Assembly: GCA_947561585.1 (NCBI GenBank) | Contig: CANNZV010001047.1 | Location: 123,205-187,204 of the forward strand | Direction of reading: 5' to 3' | Length of the DNA: 64,000 nt | Source of the DNA: Caprella mutica | Lineage: Eukaryota > Arthropoda > Malacostraca > Amphipoda > Caprellidae | Part shown: piece by piece, positions 11,136 to 23,305 of the stretch | How the letters are laid out: each line of letters opens with the position of its first letter | Numbering within the stretch: the stretch's first letter is position 1 | Notes under the pieces: generated by a model | The model's database searches: none | What the model saw: only the letters and a program-made list of their open reading frames with translations | What the model was told of the DNA's origin: nothing | Made by a program: the position numbers and the translations under genes

Positions 11136-11184
11136 ATTTCTTCATGAACTCATCAGTTGACTTAACAGGTGCAGAAGACATCAT
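11136..11184 (-). CDS. MYCBP: candidate first coding exon of the MYCBP homologue
   Basis: The minus strand reads two adjacent ATG codons (11184-11182 and 11181-11179) followed by codons for SSAPVKSTDEFMKK and a single T before a possible donor GTAGGT at 11135. That phase (one leftover base) is exactly what the exon at 1578-1783 needs, since it begins with AT; the junction codon becomes TAT and the reading continues FKTTVRMDSEREKF. MYCBP proteins have a short N-terminal stretch with an aromatic-lysine step before the D-S-x-R-E-x-F motif, as here. The spliced protein would be 115 residues with a 9.35-kb intron full of transposon debris. The donor is not the strongest consensus, and the exon is only 49 nt, so this is an inference. 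Confidence 0.5.
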
Positions 11185-11740
11185 AAAGGTAATATTGAGT
11201 AGGTAGTTACTAAGTAGCTAATTGGGATTGAAAAAATTCCTTTTCACAACTTAGGAAAAACATAAACTAACTCTGTCAATTTAAGCAAAATTTATAGAAA
11301 TAAAAGTGTCATGATACCTAATTAACATGAAATTATTTTTCAATATTAAATAATGAAACTAACTAGATGAAGCAATAAAATATCCATCAGACGAATCTTC
11401 AAAGTCTCGGGTCATTGCACGGACACGGTGACACCGAGATTCTGAGACCAGTTCACTTTGAAAAGAAAATCTTTTTCATTTAGCTGATACAGATAAGAAG
11501 AAGTAGAGTTTAATCAAATTTTATCAATAAACAATCAGAAAGATAAAAATTGACTTTTAATTAAAATTTAGTTGTAAACTTGTAGGTACCCTGATGCAAT
11601 GAGGGCAAGACCCGAGCACCGGGCAATCTTAACGCACGGCATCAAAAATTTATGAGAGAAGAGTTAAACACACACTGAAGTACGGAGAATTTAAATAAAA
11701 TATTTCCTAGCTACTTAATAATTCCATGCTCCAACTAATA
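11185..11740. other. region upstream of the candidate first MYCBP exon, no gene seen
   Basis: This should contain the promoter if the exon at 11136-11184 is real. I see no TATA box or CpG-rich island that I would call. Short GC-richer text near 11395-11460 and 11590-11640 has no obvious reading frame. Confidence 0.35.
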
Positions 11741-11744
11741 CAGG

Positions 11745-12720
11745 CATCCCCCGCTTTAGTTACCGAATCACGACTCAGTTTAGGTAACTAAATCGAATAG
11801 AAGTAACAAGAAATTTATTATTGTCACTCCTTGATTATATGTCTCATTTTCTATGAGTTATAGAAAGAAAATTTGTTTTAGAGTTATTAGACTAGGTACT
11901 ACGTATATAAGCATATTAATAATAATATACAGTCTTTCATTGTTTGTGACTGTGATGAAAAAGTTTAAAGTCGTGCATTTATTATATGTTTTAAAATCCA
12001 TCCATAGCTTAACTCTCACTCAGAATATGTGAGTAATTAATAGATAGTTACACTTTTATAATTTTTGTGCTTCCTTTAAGACAGTACAGGCATCCCCCGC
12101 TTTAGTTACCAAATCACGACTCAGTTTAGTTACCAAACGATAACTAAAGCGAATAAAAGTAACAAGTTATTTATAATTGTCACTCCTCGATTATATATCT
12201 TATTTTCTTTCTATGAGTTATTGAAAGAAAATTTGTTTTAGAGTTATTAGAGTACTACGGATATTGTGCTACATTTAACAAACCGCAATTTTATGCTCTA
12301 TGAAATGTTTTTGGTAGTAGGGTACTAACTACTAAGTTCCAAGTTATTGGTTGGTTCTACCATTTCGGACACGTCAGAAATGAAAATATTATAATTATTA
12401 TTCAACTCCTATACTAATTGATATCATGGATACCTACCAATTGAAATAAAAGTTAAATAATGATTAATATAAAGAGATTTTCACGTGCTCGAAAATATGG
12501 AACCGTGCAATAACACGTAACTAACCCTAAAATAGGTCATGTGAAATTTCTGAACCAATTGCTTCTAATAACCTCATCTGGATTATAATTTTGATATTTT
12601 TTAAGTTACCGTGAAATAAACACAAAAAATTGTGTCCGTTTTCTATGTCTAAGAACGGTTCTTATTTCGAAACATGACTCGAAATGAGTTGTACTTAAAG
12701 CGAGGCCTGCCTGTATATAC
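11745..12720. mobile_element. two related MITEs with AGGCATCCCCCGCTTTAGTT ends
   Basis: AGGCATCCCCCGCTTTAGTT followed by ACC(G/A)AATCACGACTCAG occurs at about 11743 and 12087, each followed by the same GAATA-AAAGTAACAAG and ATGAGTTAT-GAAAGAAAATTTG text. The right end near 12690-12716 (TTAAAGCGAGGCCTGCCTGT) is the inverted counterpart. The same terminal motif, in diverged form, is in both arms of the large palindrome (5060-5130, 8870-8940). A diverged GGGTAAG-type hairpin lies at about 12330-12541. Non-coding. Confidence 0.65.
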
Positions 12721-15700
12721 ATATGATAGAACCTAGTTAGTGTTCCGTTATTTTATCTCATGATGTGATATATTTTGAAATTTATTTTAAAATACTCATT
12801 GGAAATTTGAAAGAATTATTTGAATTTCATTGAATTTTTCAAAAGTACTAATAAACTTATATACTATTTATAAATGATAAGACCTTTCATTTGAGCAGAT
12901 TGGAGATACGTACTAAATTCTGAATTATTTTTTATATACATATACCTGTTGAAATAAATAAAAAAACTTCATGGTGTTCTAAGTTATAGGTACTTGAGGC
13001 TTACTTATCTCGAGATTTTTATGAAAATTCTTACGCGCTCATATTTTGGGAGGAAAAAAGGGTGCGCAAGAATCACTTTAGACGTGAGCATTGTGAGCAA
13101 GAATCATCTACTCACCTATTAGGATCACTGATATTTCCAGATTAATTACAGCTAAATTTCTGTTTTAACTATTTCTTTAAATAAAAGTGTTAGAATATAT
13201 CTTCCGTTTTCTTTAACTTGAACAATAAAGACTTATGCAATATACATATACATGTGAATCTCTTAATACATTAGCACCTTTTAGTTAATTTTAATGATGT
13301 TGACTGTTGAGTGAAGTTACTCTTTCATAGCACATTCTATTTTAAGTGGAGAATTATCAACTGGAAATTGAATATAATAGAGTAATTATTCAAAGCTATG
13401 TAATGAGAATGCGTAATTCTGGTTCGTGTTTTCCGCAGTGTCTATATCTGCATCACCCCAATTGGCTGACATATATATATTTGTAAACCATTTTATATGG
13501 GAAACTAGTTCGGATATAAATTGCAAAGTATTTATTATGTCTTGCAACTTACGGACTTACGGTAACGTTTTCATAAAACAAGGAAGATTCCTCTAACTGT
13601 CCTCAACAAATTCCATCACCACGCAAATTGGTTTTATGATGCTCACCAAACTTTCTGTAATATAATAGTTAGTATAAGAAAATTCCAATCAATAATGAGT
13701 AATTGGTAACCGTGTTGTCCCATGTAACCCAATGCGAATTATCACCTGACACCAGGGTCGTACTTTTCACCGTATGTTGAGGTAGTTATAAAGTAAGTAA
13801 AGCTATAAAAACAGACTAGCTATCATTCTTATAATAAATAATAAATATATATTCAGTTTTTGAAGCTCTTAAATCAATTTATTTTATTTGAGTCTGTAAA
13901 ATGTATATTGATGACGTCACAACCCAATGCACTCGATTGTCACTATTTGTTCTTATCTTCAATGCACTTTCTTTATACTGTACTGTATATACGGGGTTCA
14001 GTGATCTCTGCTTTGAAACTGAATATCTTCTGAAAAATGTTATTTCATTTATTAGACTTTCAGACTTGCTCATAAAATCCATTGTAATGACTAATGACTA
14101 TCCTGAATAGCGTGAAAGGAGCGTGAAAGATGTTTTATTGGTCTTCATTCAGTGAAATAATATAAATGGATACAATATTCATTTATCTCAGGCTATTCTT
14201 TCAAACACTTTACATTGTTTCAAGTATAAAACTAAATTGAATAAAAACTAAATTAGAGAATAATACATATTCATTTAATATTCTTTTTATTGCAACAGAT
14301 AGGAATTAGCGTTTCATAGAATATAACATATGTTAACTGTATGATAAACCTCACTTTAAGATAATTTATGGCACTAAGATTAGGTTAGATATGATCTTAT
14401 TCCATTAATATTTCACAGAGTATTATACGTATTATCGGAACTAATAGTCATACATCCTCAGAGCGATATTAGTCAATAAGACTATTTAAATATTGCCAAT
14501 AAATAGGTGTGGAGATATACAATAATATTATAGTATATTGATACCTAAACAGGTCATGGATATATGAATAAAGTTAAAATCTTTAATGGACATACTCACT
14601 CTCACTCGTATCTATATCTTGCAAGTGAATATATGTAGTAGGTATCATCCCTTGAATCAAAGAGCTCTTTGTATTGCAATATACTCATACATATCTTCTA
14701 ATACGTACATAAAATATATATATGCACACGTCTTCGCTAGCTTAACATTCAACTGTACCTACGTACGATATGAAAAAAATGTTAACGTAAATTTAAAAAA
14801 AAAAGTTGACGTGAATTTTTGAAAAAGTGTTATCACTTGAGGTTACAAAAATAAATATAAGAGAGTTTAACAAACTATATGGATAAGTAAATAAATAATA
14901 ACAAATTATTATTCTACTGTAACTTCAAAAATGGCTTTGCGAACTGACTCTATTATTTCTATTATATTTATCTAGTTAATTCATAGGCATTGAGGCCATT
15001 AATTTACTGTATGTAAATATCATTGGGCTGATTTGTTTATTTTTTTCTAATTAAATATATATTTTAATCTCAAGTGAGTCGTTATTTATGGTTTATACAT
15101 ATACTTTTTATATTTGTTAACCAACCTCCGTGTTATAAAGCAAGTAAGACAGTTTATGTAAAAGCACCTTTGAAATTTGATCTAATTTTAATAATTATAC
15201 ATTAATAATTACATATTATGTAATTCACCAAAATGTTCATTACTATATAGATAGTATACAATGGATGACGAAGTTATTATATAGGTAAATGTTTAATACT
15301 AATTTAATACTAATAATTTATTTTGCAATTTCTATATATATATATTGTATTTTTATAATTTTTAATAGATTTTTTTTAAAAATATTCACTTTTAAATATA
15401 CATAAGAAAAGTTAATTAATATGAATATTTAATAATAATTATATACCTGATCCAATTTTCTTTGTGATACAATTACTGAATATTTTATCATTTTTCATAA
15501 AATCTAAACGGCATTCTAAACATTCAATTCGTTTAATCTTCAAAACTTGAAACATGAAATAGTAACGGCAAAGTAGAATGTATGGATAATGTCTATACAT
15601 ATTTTCATTCATCACTACCACTCATTTGATGAATTAACATTAACTAACTATTGGCGACATAGTCAGACGTACTGATGACATAATATTGATAAGAACTGTT

Positions 15701-17580
15701 CGTAATTAGTGAACTATGCACAGATGATAGGAAACAGTCGCTACAACCAAGGAATTTCCTCCATTCCAAATACCTAATGCTTATTAAACTCTAATTTCTT
15801 AGTCACTTATTTATCTCTAAGTAATGCGATATATTTTTTTAACTCACAATCTCATATTCTGAATGCCAATGATGATATCATGACGTCACAAAGATGCTAC
15901 TCGTGCCTCTGTTAAATTGCAACCACATGTGCGATTTGATAGAGTAACAGAAAGTCTTTAATTACTAAATAAATGAAATGTGGTGCAATGTTTTGTACTG
16001 ACAGAAAGAGAAAATATCCCTAAAAATGACTACCCTGAAAAACATACAACAAATATTAAAATTAAACACGCTTTATTTGACCTATTTTAAAATAATATTT
16101 TGAATAACGAAAAAAATAGTAATAAATTAACTTTACAAGTATGACTGGTAAAGTTAATTGTTAATAAATACCCGGGTTACTGTTTTTCTTCGAATGCCTG
16201 TCTTCCTGATTCTGAAAAATTAAAATGAGCGACAAACATTCTGCTGTTATTTAGCTTTATCGCCAGGGTAAGAATAATTCACTGTTGCTATAGCTGCTAA
16301 ATTCAATTTTTATTTTACTCTGAACTGATATAAAGAATCAGAAACAACCGGAGATCATGGTGGAAGGGACCATCTTCAGACTTATACACATTCCTATAAG
16401 ATTACCTAATCTGTTAAATCATGAAATCCTGAAGATATGAGCGATGAGAAAATCGTCAATGAAATTCCTTCAAGATGGTATACCTTGTACACCTCGAAAT
16501 CTTCATTTATGGAAATTGCTTCACTTCATAACAATAATTCAATAAGCAAAAGTTTAAAACCTGAAATGGAAACATGTTTTCGTGTCGAAATCGTCAGAGT
16601 CTTGGAACAGTTAAATTGTTCCATATAAACTATAAAGAACACTCAAATGGATCTCCTTCTTAAAATGGGAAATTACCATGTAAATTATTTGATTAATATT
16701 TACTAGATTATTAATTTATCAGTGTGTATTAGAACACAATTGTATAAGAACAGAATTTTTCATTAGAATATGTGTATTAGAATAAATTAATTTATGCAAT
16801 GTTAACATCTTGTACCTTCTCATTGGAATTAGTTGTTGCTGCTACTAAGGTCAGTTTTATGCTCTTTTTATGACTTAACTAAAGTTCTACGACACTAAAA
16901 TTAAATTACACATACCTTAACAGTATATCGGGCACTGTACCATATATAATTCATTACTCCTCATCTTTCTACGCCATCTTCTGAAATATTATGTAGAGAA
17001 ATCTTGTAAAAAGAAACTTTATTGTATGTTTTATTTTTCAGTATATAAATCTTTCAATACTTGGCACCAATAATTCTACAAACTGAAATTAAAATTCTGG
17101 AAAAAACTGTCATACCAGCTTTAATATAAAATTGTTGATTAAAATAACTATATATGATTAAATAGCTTTAAAATGGGAAAATATTATCTTTTTAAACAAA
17201 AACAAAATAGCTATATATTAATTACAGCCAAATATCTGACTACAAATTTGCTAATTTGATTGAAACTACCAAAACGTTAACAACAATTAAATCTAGTTCA
17301 GTAACTACAACATAAAATTTCTACTCCTACATGCGATAACCACGTCTATAACATTGGACATCTTTTCCACCTGGCAACGTCGACTGCTGGTATAGTACAG
17401 CAAGATGTAACCTCCTGATGAAACTCACATGATTTATTCCATTATCTGGCTAAAATTTATCGAAATTATACCTAAAGGCTATAGACTATCTCTAGATCGT
17501 ATGATGATTACTCCTCTGTCCACGGAAGTATCCTTAGTAATAATTAGCCAAAGCTTCCATTTTCATTTTCTTTATCCAAT
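12721..17580. other. AT-rich intergenic DNA with no supportable gene
   Basis: Only short open frames occur (for example 13901-14110, 14586-14822 and 15439-15621), without recognisable domains or consistent splice context. I see no tandem array or transposon ends here. Confidence 0.5.
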
Positions 17581-17584
17581 CAGA

Positions 17585-17767
17585 TTAATATTTCTTTGCC
17601 TCATCCGACGCAGTTATAACTTTTTTCACAAGAACTTTTTCTCTAGCCAGACTTTTCTTCTTCTTCTCTCCCAATTCTTCTATCTTCTCGACCAAGTCAT
17701 TCTCATTCAGGAGCTGGTTCCTCATGTTTACATTCCACAGAGCCAACTCTTCATGAAGATATTGCAT
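17585..17767 (-). pseudogene. coiled-coil coding remnant, family not recognised
   Basis: On the minus strand the frame reads YLHEELALWNVNMRNQLLNE and continues with an Asp/Glu/Lys-rich heptad-like segment containing VEKIEELGEKKKKSLAREKV before a stop near 17585. The residue composition and codon variety look like genuine coding sequence of a coiled-coil protein, unlike the surrounding AT-rich DNA. An adjacent frame at 17844-18060 (NLQRLVQELSIMRLGKNEN) looks similar in character but is separated by stops, suggesting a frameshifted retrocopy or a lone exon. I cannot name the family. It lies just beyond the transposon end at 18099. Confidence 0.35.
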
Positions 17768-18098
17768 TTAGTCATTCTTTATCATTATCCTGACTCTACA
17801 GTTTATCCTTTGCCTGCCTCTATTTCTGTACCATACACTGCAGTCAATTTTCATTTTTGCCTAGCCTCATAATTGATAATTCTTGAACCAAACGTTGCAG
17901 ATTACACCTCTGAACTATTTTACTCTTTTGGGAGAAGGTGAAAACATTATACCTTCGTTTATTACTTACTTGTATGTCGGTACCATATCTCGTTAGACCA
18001 CTTTTGTAGATTTTAATTTGAGATCTTGTTACTTCACAAGCTTCAAATTTTTTTTTTTTAAATGGTAAGTGCTTGCTTGCATTTATTAAAAAATATAC

Positions 18099-18870
18099 AG
18101 GGTGTATCATCGTACTGTTTGATATTGTTTTGATTTTTTTAATTCGGTTGGGCTTAAAACCAACTCAAGACTTAAGAAATCTATTATTTACTCCCTTGAT
18201 ATTGTATATCGTATTTCAGTTTGGCGGCTACTGTTTAGAGACTATATTCAGACGGGTCTGGAATTAATCCATGCAACATTCCATAGTTACTTTTGCAAAT
18301 GCTTGGCAGATTCTGTTCTTCAACTCATTGATATTCCCGGGTTGAGTATAATAAACTTTTCTCCTGATGAATCCACATAGAAAGAATTCACAAGATATAA
18401 TAGCAGGTGATGTTGGTGGCTACTCAATGTTTATGTCGCCATCTGAACCTATGCCAAACCACCTGCTTGGAAACTTTCTATTCAGCCACTGTCTGACAGG
18501 TGTTGAACAGTGAGGGGGGATCAATCTTGCATACAGAAATAAATTTGAATCTGTTAAAAACAAACCAATAGTCAGACTGGAGTAAATAGAGATAATAATA
18601 TCACTATTAACATTTGTATCAATGACAACTCCTCCATCCAATATGGTTCCCACACGGTTGGTGGAGGTGAATGAAGCTGTTTTTCTGTTGTCCAGTGAGT
18701 TTTAACATTTCTCCAGAAAATGCCGTTCATGCTGCTTAGTCTTCTATGCGTTAAGTTATTGGACAATTAACTTAAATACCTATTCAATAAATTAAATTCT
18801 AAAGTCTTGAGATTGTTTTCAATCCAACCGAATTCAAATCGAACCATCCAATAGTATGACACACTCTCAT
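18099..18870 (-). mobile_element. degenerate Tc1/mariner/IS630-type transposon with C-terminal transposase fragment
   Basis: The left end CAGGGTGTATCATCGTACTG with AATTCGGTTGG downstream is roughly mirrored at 18820-18870 (CCAACCGAATTC .. AGTATGACACACTC), so the element has inverted ends about 770 bp apart. On the minus strand the middle encodes VRQWLNRKFPSRWFGIGSDG, then, after small gaps, a WPP.SP..... FFLCGF segment, KVYYTQPGNINELKNRICQA and FAKVT. This order (V..YL...FP.RW...... WP.RSPDL.P.DFFLWG..K..VY ... L..RI) is the C-terminal part of IS630/mariner-like DDE transposases common in arthropods. Here the RSPDL.PLDFF box is degraded and stops interrupt the frame. The N-terminal DNA-binding and most catalytic parts are missing. 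Confidence 0.7.
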
Positions 18871-20214
18871 AACTGTAAATGATATAACAACTAAGTCCAT
18901 TACATGTCCTAATACGACGCAATTACACAAAGTGAACATGTTCGAAAATTCGTTATGCTTCACATAATATATGTTTTTAAAGTTTTTAATACTCATAGTG
19001 TCCCAATTAAACATTACTCAGAAGTTGAAGAAAAAGATTTGACACTCTTTGTTATGATTTTCGGGTAGAATCAAAAATTAACTTTATTGATTAAACAATA
19101 AAATAAATTCTAAAATTATACCTCTAGCTTAATCAAAATTAATGATTTTGGTGAAATGTTTGTCATGTATTCTTTTTTAATCGTAGGATTATTTAGTTTC
19201 AATTCTTACTGAAGCCTTTTAATGAAAATCAACACATATAATACGTTAGATCTGTCTGTCTGTTACTTGGATCAACATTACGGTCAGAAAACAACAACAA
19301 CAGAAGCACTCGTATGTTTCACGTAAGCTCAAAATGTTCGCACACCTATTTTGTTTCCAAAATTTTCTACTAGTTTATTTCACAATACTGTATTATTGTG
19401 AAACATGATAATACAGTATATATGACCTCAATTATCCTCAAGTGTCTTCATTGTTTTATCTAATAATTCTACTCCAGTCCAGGATACACCTATCTTGCCT
19501 ATGAAAATATTAAACTCTACCCCCTAGAGCAGAAGGTATAGGAAGACATACTTAACATTCTTCAGTAACTATATATGAAGTTATGATAATAATCATAGGA
19601 GCTAAAGGGTATCGTCTTTACAAATCACTGGGGGGTTGCTATAAAGGATCCTTGTTCTTATACCGCAACGAGAGAACCTCGGGAAACATCCCGGCAATAT
19701 CGGCCATAATGTAAACAATTTAAATGACATAAATCATCTATTTATATCAGTTATATATTTTGTATAAATAGTGAAAAGCTGTGTGAAGTTAACTTTAATG
19801 ATTTGAATTTTTATGTGGCTTAATTTTAGAATTTTATTTCTACCTAGCTACTTGACAACATGGCTATCACTAATAGTTTAATTACACTGGTTGTATGTGT
19901 ACAGAACTGTGTAAACACACTAAAAGCATCTTAATGTCTGTACTTATCTCTAAGCCTCTAGTGAGATACATTAAATATACATTGGCTTACTCCAAGCAAT
20001 TAAAGATTTAACAAACATTAAAATAAACATTACAAGTTGCAAAGAGCATTAGGTATACTTAGGCTCAAAACAAGATATTGGTGAAATAACTTACCGTTTC
20101 TCATAATAGATGCAAAATAAAACAAATCCTTACTGACACTGAGTTTTTAATTCTAAAAGACACTATTTTTGCAATGAAAACAGTAATAATTAAGAGAAAA
20201 TTCCTTTCAGAACT
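18871..20214. other. intergenic, no gene seen
   Basis: AT-rich DNA without a reading frame I can support. A short dyad CACAATACTGTATTATTGTG sits near 19381. Nothing else stands out. Confidence 0.5.
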
Positions 20215-20400
20215 AACGACTGAGGTAAGGGTGCATCTGACCCTCTGAAAGCTCTCTTTTGCAGCTGAGAGGATGCTGAAGGCATTCCCTCTCTGGATCG
20301 CAAGAACCATTAGCTGTTGGAACCAGCCAGACTCCTTTGGATCGTTCGTTGTCTCAACAAGGTGTCTACCTATGGACTTCATGATTGAGGAGGTGGTACT
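20215..20400 (-). pseudogene. LINE C-terminal fragment (reverse transcriptase tail)
   Basis: The minus strand encodes STTSSIMKSIGRHLVETTND followed by PKESGWFQQLMVLAIQRGNA and FSIL. The pattern 'G..L...T.D......(F/L)(F/Q)Q.(I/L)..A(I/V)QRGNA' is the extreme C-terminus of LINE-type ORF2 proteins common in invertebrate genomes. The same text recurs in opposite orientation at 45860-46000. Only the tail is present, so this is a heavily 5'-truncated copy. Confidence 0.6.
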
Positions 20401-22159
20401 TCCGTCTATAGCAATTGTCTCAAAATGTAAGAGTTGATTAATTTTTCTTAATATAATTAATCACAGAAACTATAATCATTGTGATTATAACCTCTGGTGA
20501 ACTGAATGAATATTTGTATCTATTTCATGTGTTAAATTTGAGGGTATTCCAATCTTAAATATTAGTAAAGGGAAACGTCACAGTACTCTGAGAGTTGACA
20601 TTAGCATAGGTAATAAACCAGTTTGACATTTAGAAATTTTTAATCTATCAAGACCTATGGTAGCACCCACTTTTCGAGTACTAAGAGTGTCCAATTAAGA
20701 ATTGCAACGTACATCTCTAGGTTATCATGTTTATGATATATTTTATCTAATGTGTGAAATTTTTTTTTCAGTCTAGCAGTTGTTATAATCACAATTACTA
20801 TATTTTTTAAGATTAATTCAAAAATCAAATGAATTAATGTTTATTAAACTTATTTTAAGTTACGTAGATAAATTCTTTTTTTTTCTTTTTTGTATTTTTA
20901 ATGGGCAGAGAAATATAAGAAGATATTTTATAATGTTTATTAGCAAATATTTTTATGTTCAGAACATCATTTCTTAGCATAAAGACTAATTTAATACTAT
21001 TAATAAAACAGTCTTTCTTCGGACACTGGTTTGAAGCATAAAAATACCAAAAGAAAATACAGAAAACAAACCATAGTTAAGTATTTGGTATGTGTCCATC
21101 CATTCAAAAAATGCATCTTAATTATATATAAAAAACTGGATTATTATTCATAATACTGAAATATTGATCATAAATGAATTATTTACAACAAATACATTAA
21201 ATTAAAGAAATGGCAAAGTAGAACATTAGTTTAATTAACAAATAAAACCTTCTATTAATATCTCTATCATTTTAAAATGCTGAAATTGAGCTCAGTTATT
21301 AAATGATGAATTTGTCGCTAAAGTCTATGGTTTCTCTATCCATATTACAGTTAGTTTAAAATGTGATGAAAAATAAAATTAAAACATTTATTTAATTGTA
21401 TCTATCATCAAAATTTTTCCATGTATTTGCATATAAGTTAATAATGCCTATTATAATTCTTAAACATTATACAAAAACGAAACTCATTGTAAGTAACTCT
21501 TTACAAAATATATACAAAAATACAATATGAGTGGCAGGTCCTATAATATAGAATGGTTGTAAAATAATGGCATAATACCAATGTTATATTAACATATAAC
21601 ATTGCTGCACATTCTTCCTATTTATTAAATGGCATACAAGCATTAATGAACCACAAAAATATATTTTTAAATATGCCACGTCTTTTTCACAATATCATTA
21701 ATGTGAATAACTGAATATAGTTACACTTGAAGCGAAAAAGTGTTCCTTTCGCTTAACCACAGTTAATACTTTGAATGTAAATACCCACCACTCGAAAATA
21801 AAGTATGACAACCTCAAATATAAATACTACTCCGAAACACTATCTAGAGTTAAATATAATACTTTCGAAAAGACTGGATTAGCTAAATCTATTGAAATGT
21901 ACCTAATATAACGAGATGACGTTGTACAATATACTTTTCGTGAACTTGGGTGAAGTTTCGCATTAAATTCCACAGAATAGGAATTTCCTTAACATTTCAG
22001 TTCATTGCTACTCTTTCAAACACATTACATATTTTGAATGTAGGTACTGAATTGCAAATAGAATATGGTTATAATTATGCCTAACACTCTGTGTTTGAAT
22101 AACAATAGCATAAAAAAATTGAATAACTATTAGATATTGTAACGTCAATAGTAACCTCA
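20401..22159. other. intergenic / 3' flank of SoxE, no gene seen
   Basis: AT-rich, with several poly-T runs and no domain-bearing frame. It lies downstream of SoxE on the minus strand and may include part of its 3' UTR. Confidence 0.45.
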
Positions 22160-22640
22160 CTGTGAAGGGTGGTCGGAAAATTTCGTTCCGGAAAATTTGG
22201 TCTCGGAAATGTCGGTCTCAGAATTAAAATTATCTCTCAACATAAATGGCCATCAGGTAGTTAGTTGTTTCCGATAGTTTGTTGTTATTCACACTTCATG
22301 ATTGTTTGGAGACATGGCAGGAAGGTTAAGGGTGGGGTAGATGGCATGCCTTCCAATATACCTAACTGATAAGTTTTACTTATACCTGAGAACGAACGTC
22401 CTGAGACAGAAAGTTATGAGACCGAATTTTCCGCTCAAATCTCATGTTAAATAAATGTCAAAGCATGTCAAAATTACTAATGTTACGTATCATTTTATAA
22501 CAGTTAATGATGTTATCCGCTTTTAATAAATACACTAAACTTTATTATTCATAATTTAAACTTTTTTCTATTATCGTTCTTTAAAGAAATCATTATAAAT
22601 CGAGACAGAATTTCCCGAGACCAAATTTTACTGGAACCCT
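22160..22640. mobile_element. non-autonomous element, copy 1 of a pair with 50521-50950
   Basis: The left end GAAAATTTGGTCTCGGAAAT and the right end near 22600-22636 (GACAGAATTTCCCGAGACCAAATTTT) are inverted relatives. The interior matches 50521-50950 over most of its length (for example CATTTCATGATTGTTT-like text and TGTTAAATAAATGTCAAA). No coding capacity. It lies within the likely 3' UTR or immediate downstream flank of SoxE; its TTTATT at about 22541 reads AATAAA on the minus strand and could serve as a poly(A) signal. Confidence 0.65.
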
Positions 22641-22649
22641 ATGGATGGT

Positions 22650-22755
22650 ACCCTTCATTGTGAAGGGTACCTCTCTGTGAAGGGTACTACGAAGGGTACT
22701 GCCAAGGGCCTTACGAAGGGCATTACGAAGGGTGCCACATCGAAGGGTAAGGGTA
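22650..22755. repeat. short GAAGGGTA-type repeat spanning the SoxE stop codon
   Basis: Degenerate GAAGGGTAC / GAAGGGCATTAC units are repeated about eight times. On the minus strand these read as TACCCTTCGTAG-like codons, and the SoxE stop TAA at 22723-22725 is one of them (CACCCTTCGTAA). Confidence 0.8.
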
Positions 22756-23305
22756 GGAGTAGTTATAATGGTACTGCGAGTAGATGTTGTTACCAAAGAA
22801 AGGTGAGACCCCCTTGTGACTGGAGAGGGATGGCAGGGGGTCGTCTCTCCTGGGGGGCTGTAACTCTAACAGATCAACCGGTGGGGGAGGAGAGGAGCTA
22901 GACTCTCCCCCACCATCGGGGGAAGAGGTGATGACTGGTGACGCTACTGAGCAGTAGGTGGGGGGAGAGTATATTGGGGGTCTGGAAGGTCCTAGTGAAT
23001 AGGCGGAGGTGTGGGGGGAAGAGCTAGTGAGAGGGGGAGTGGGGGAGATAATGCCCTGACTGGGGGAGGAGTATATCGCCTGGTCAGGCCACAGGTACCT
23101 GTTCATCTCAGCTCTGTCTATTCCCTCCAGACAGTCCACTGTCAGACAGTCGTTAACGAATACAGATTCTGCCAGTGGGGGAGCTGTGGGGAGGGGTGGG
23201 GGTGCAGTGGAGGGGTGGGGGTCATCTGATCGCAGGGAGGGGGTGCTGGAGCCGGGGGAGTGGGGCGGGGATAAGGGTGATACTCCCACCATTCCATTAC
23301 GCAAA
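22723..23305 (-). CDS. SoxE: SoxE exon 4: Pro/Ser-rich C-terminal region and stop
   Basis: Begins after the acceptor CCTCCAG at 23306 with T, completing AGT. It encodes [20 protein letters not shown] and a long Pro/Ser-rich segment, then [20 protein letters not shown], a more conserved-looking acidic/hydrophobic stretch, and a Tyr-rich end. The stop is TAA at 22723-22725. The intron to exon 3 is only 108 bp. Low-complexity CCCCCAC text keeps other frames open on both strands; these are shadows. Confidence 0.9.

Noticed and set aside
15439..15621. Minus frame of 60 codons ending near a possible donor
   Set aside because: No acceptor, no family similarity and strongly AT-rich codons; likely chance.
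16437..16628. Plus frame of 63 codons (MSDEKIVNEIPSRWYTLYTS)
   Set aside because: Looks coding-like at first, but no family, splice context or neighbouring exon could be recognised.
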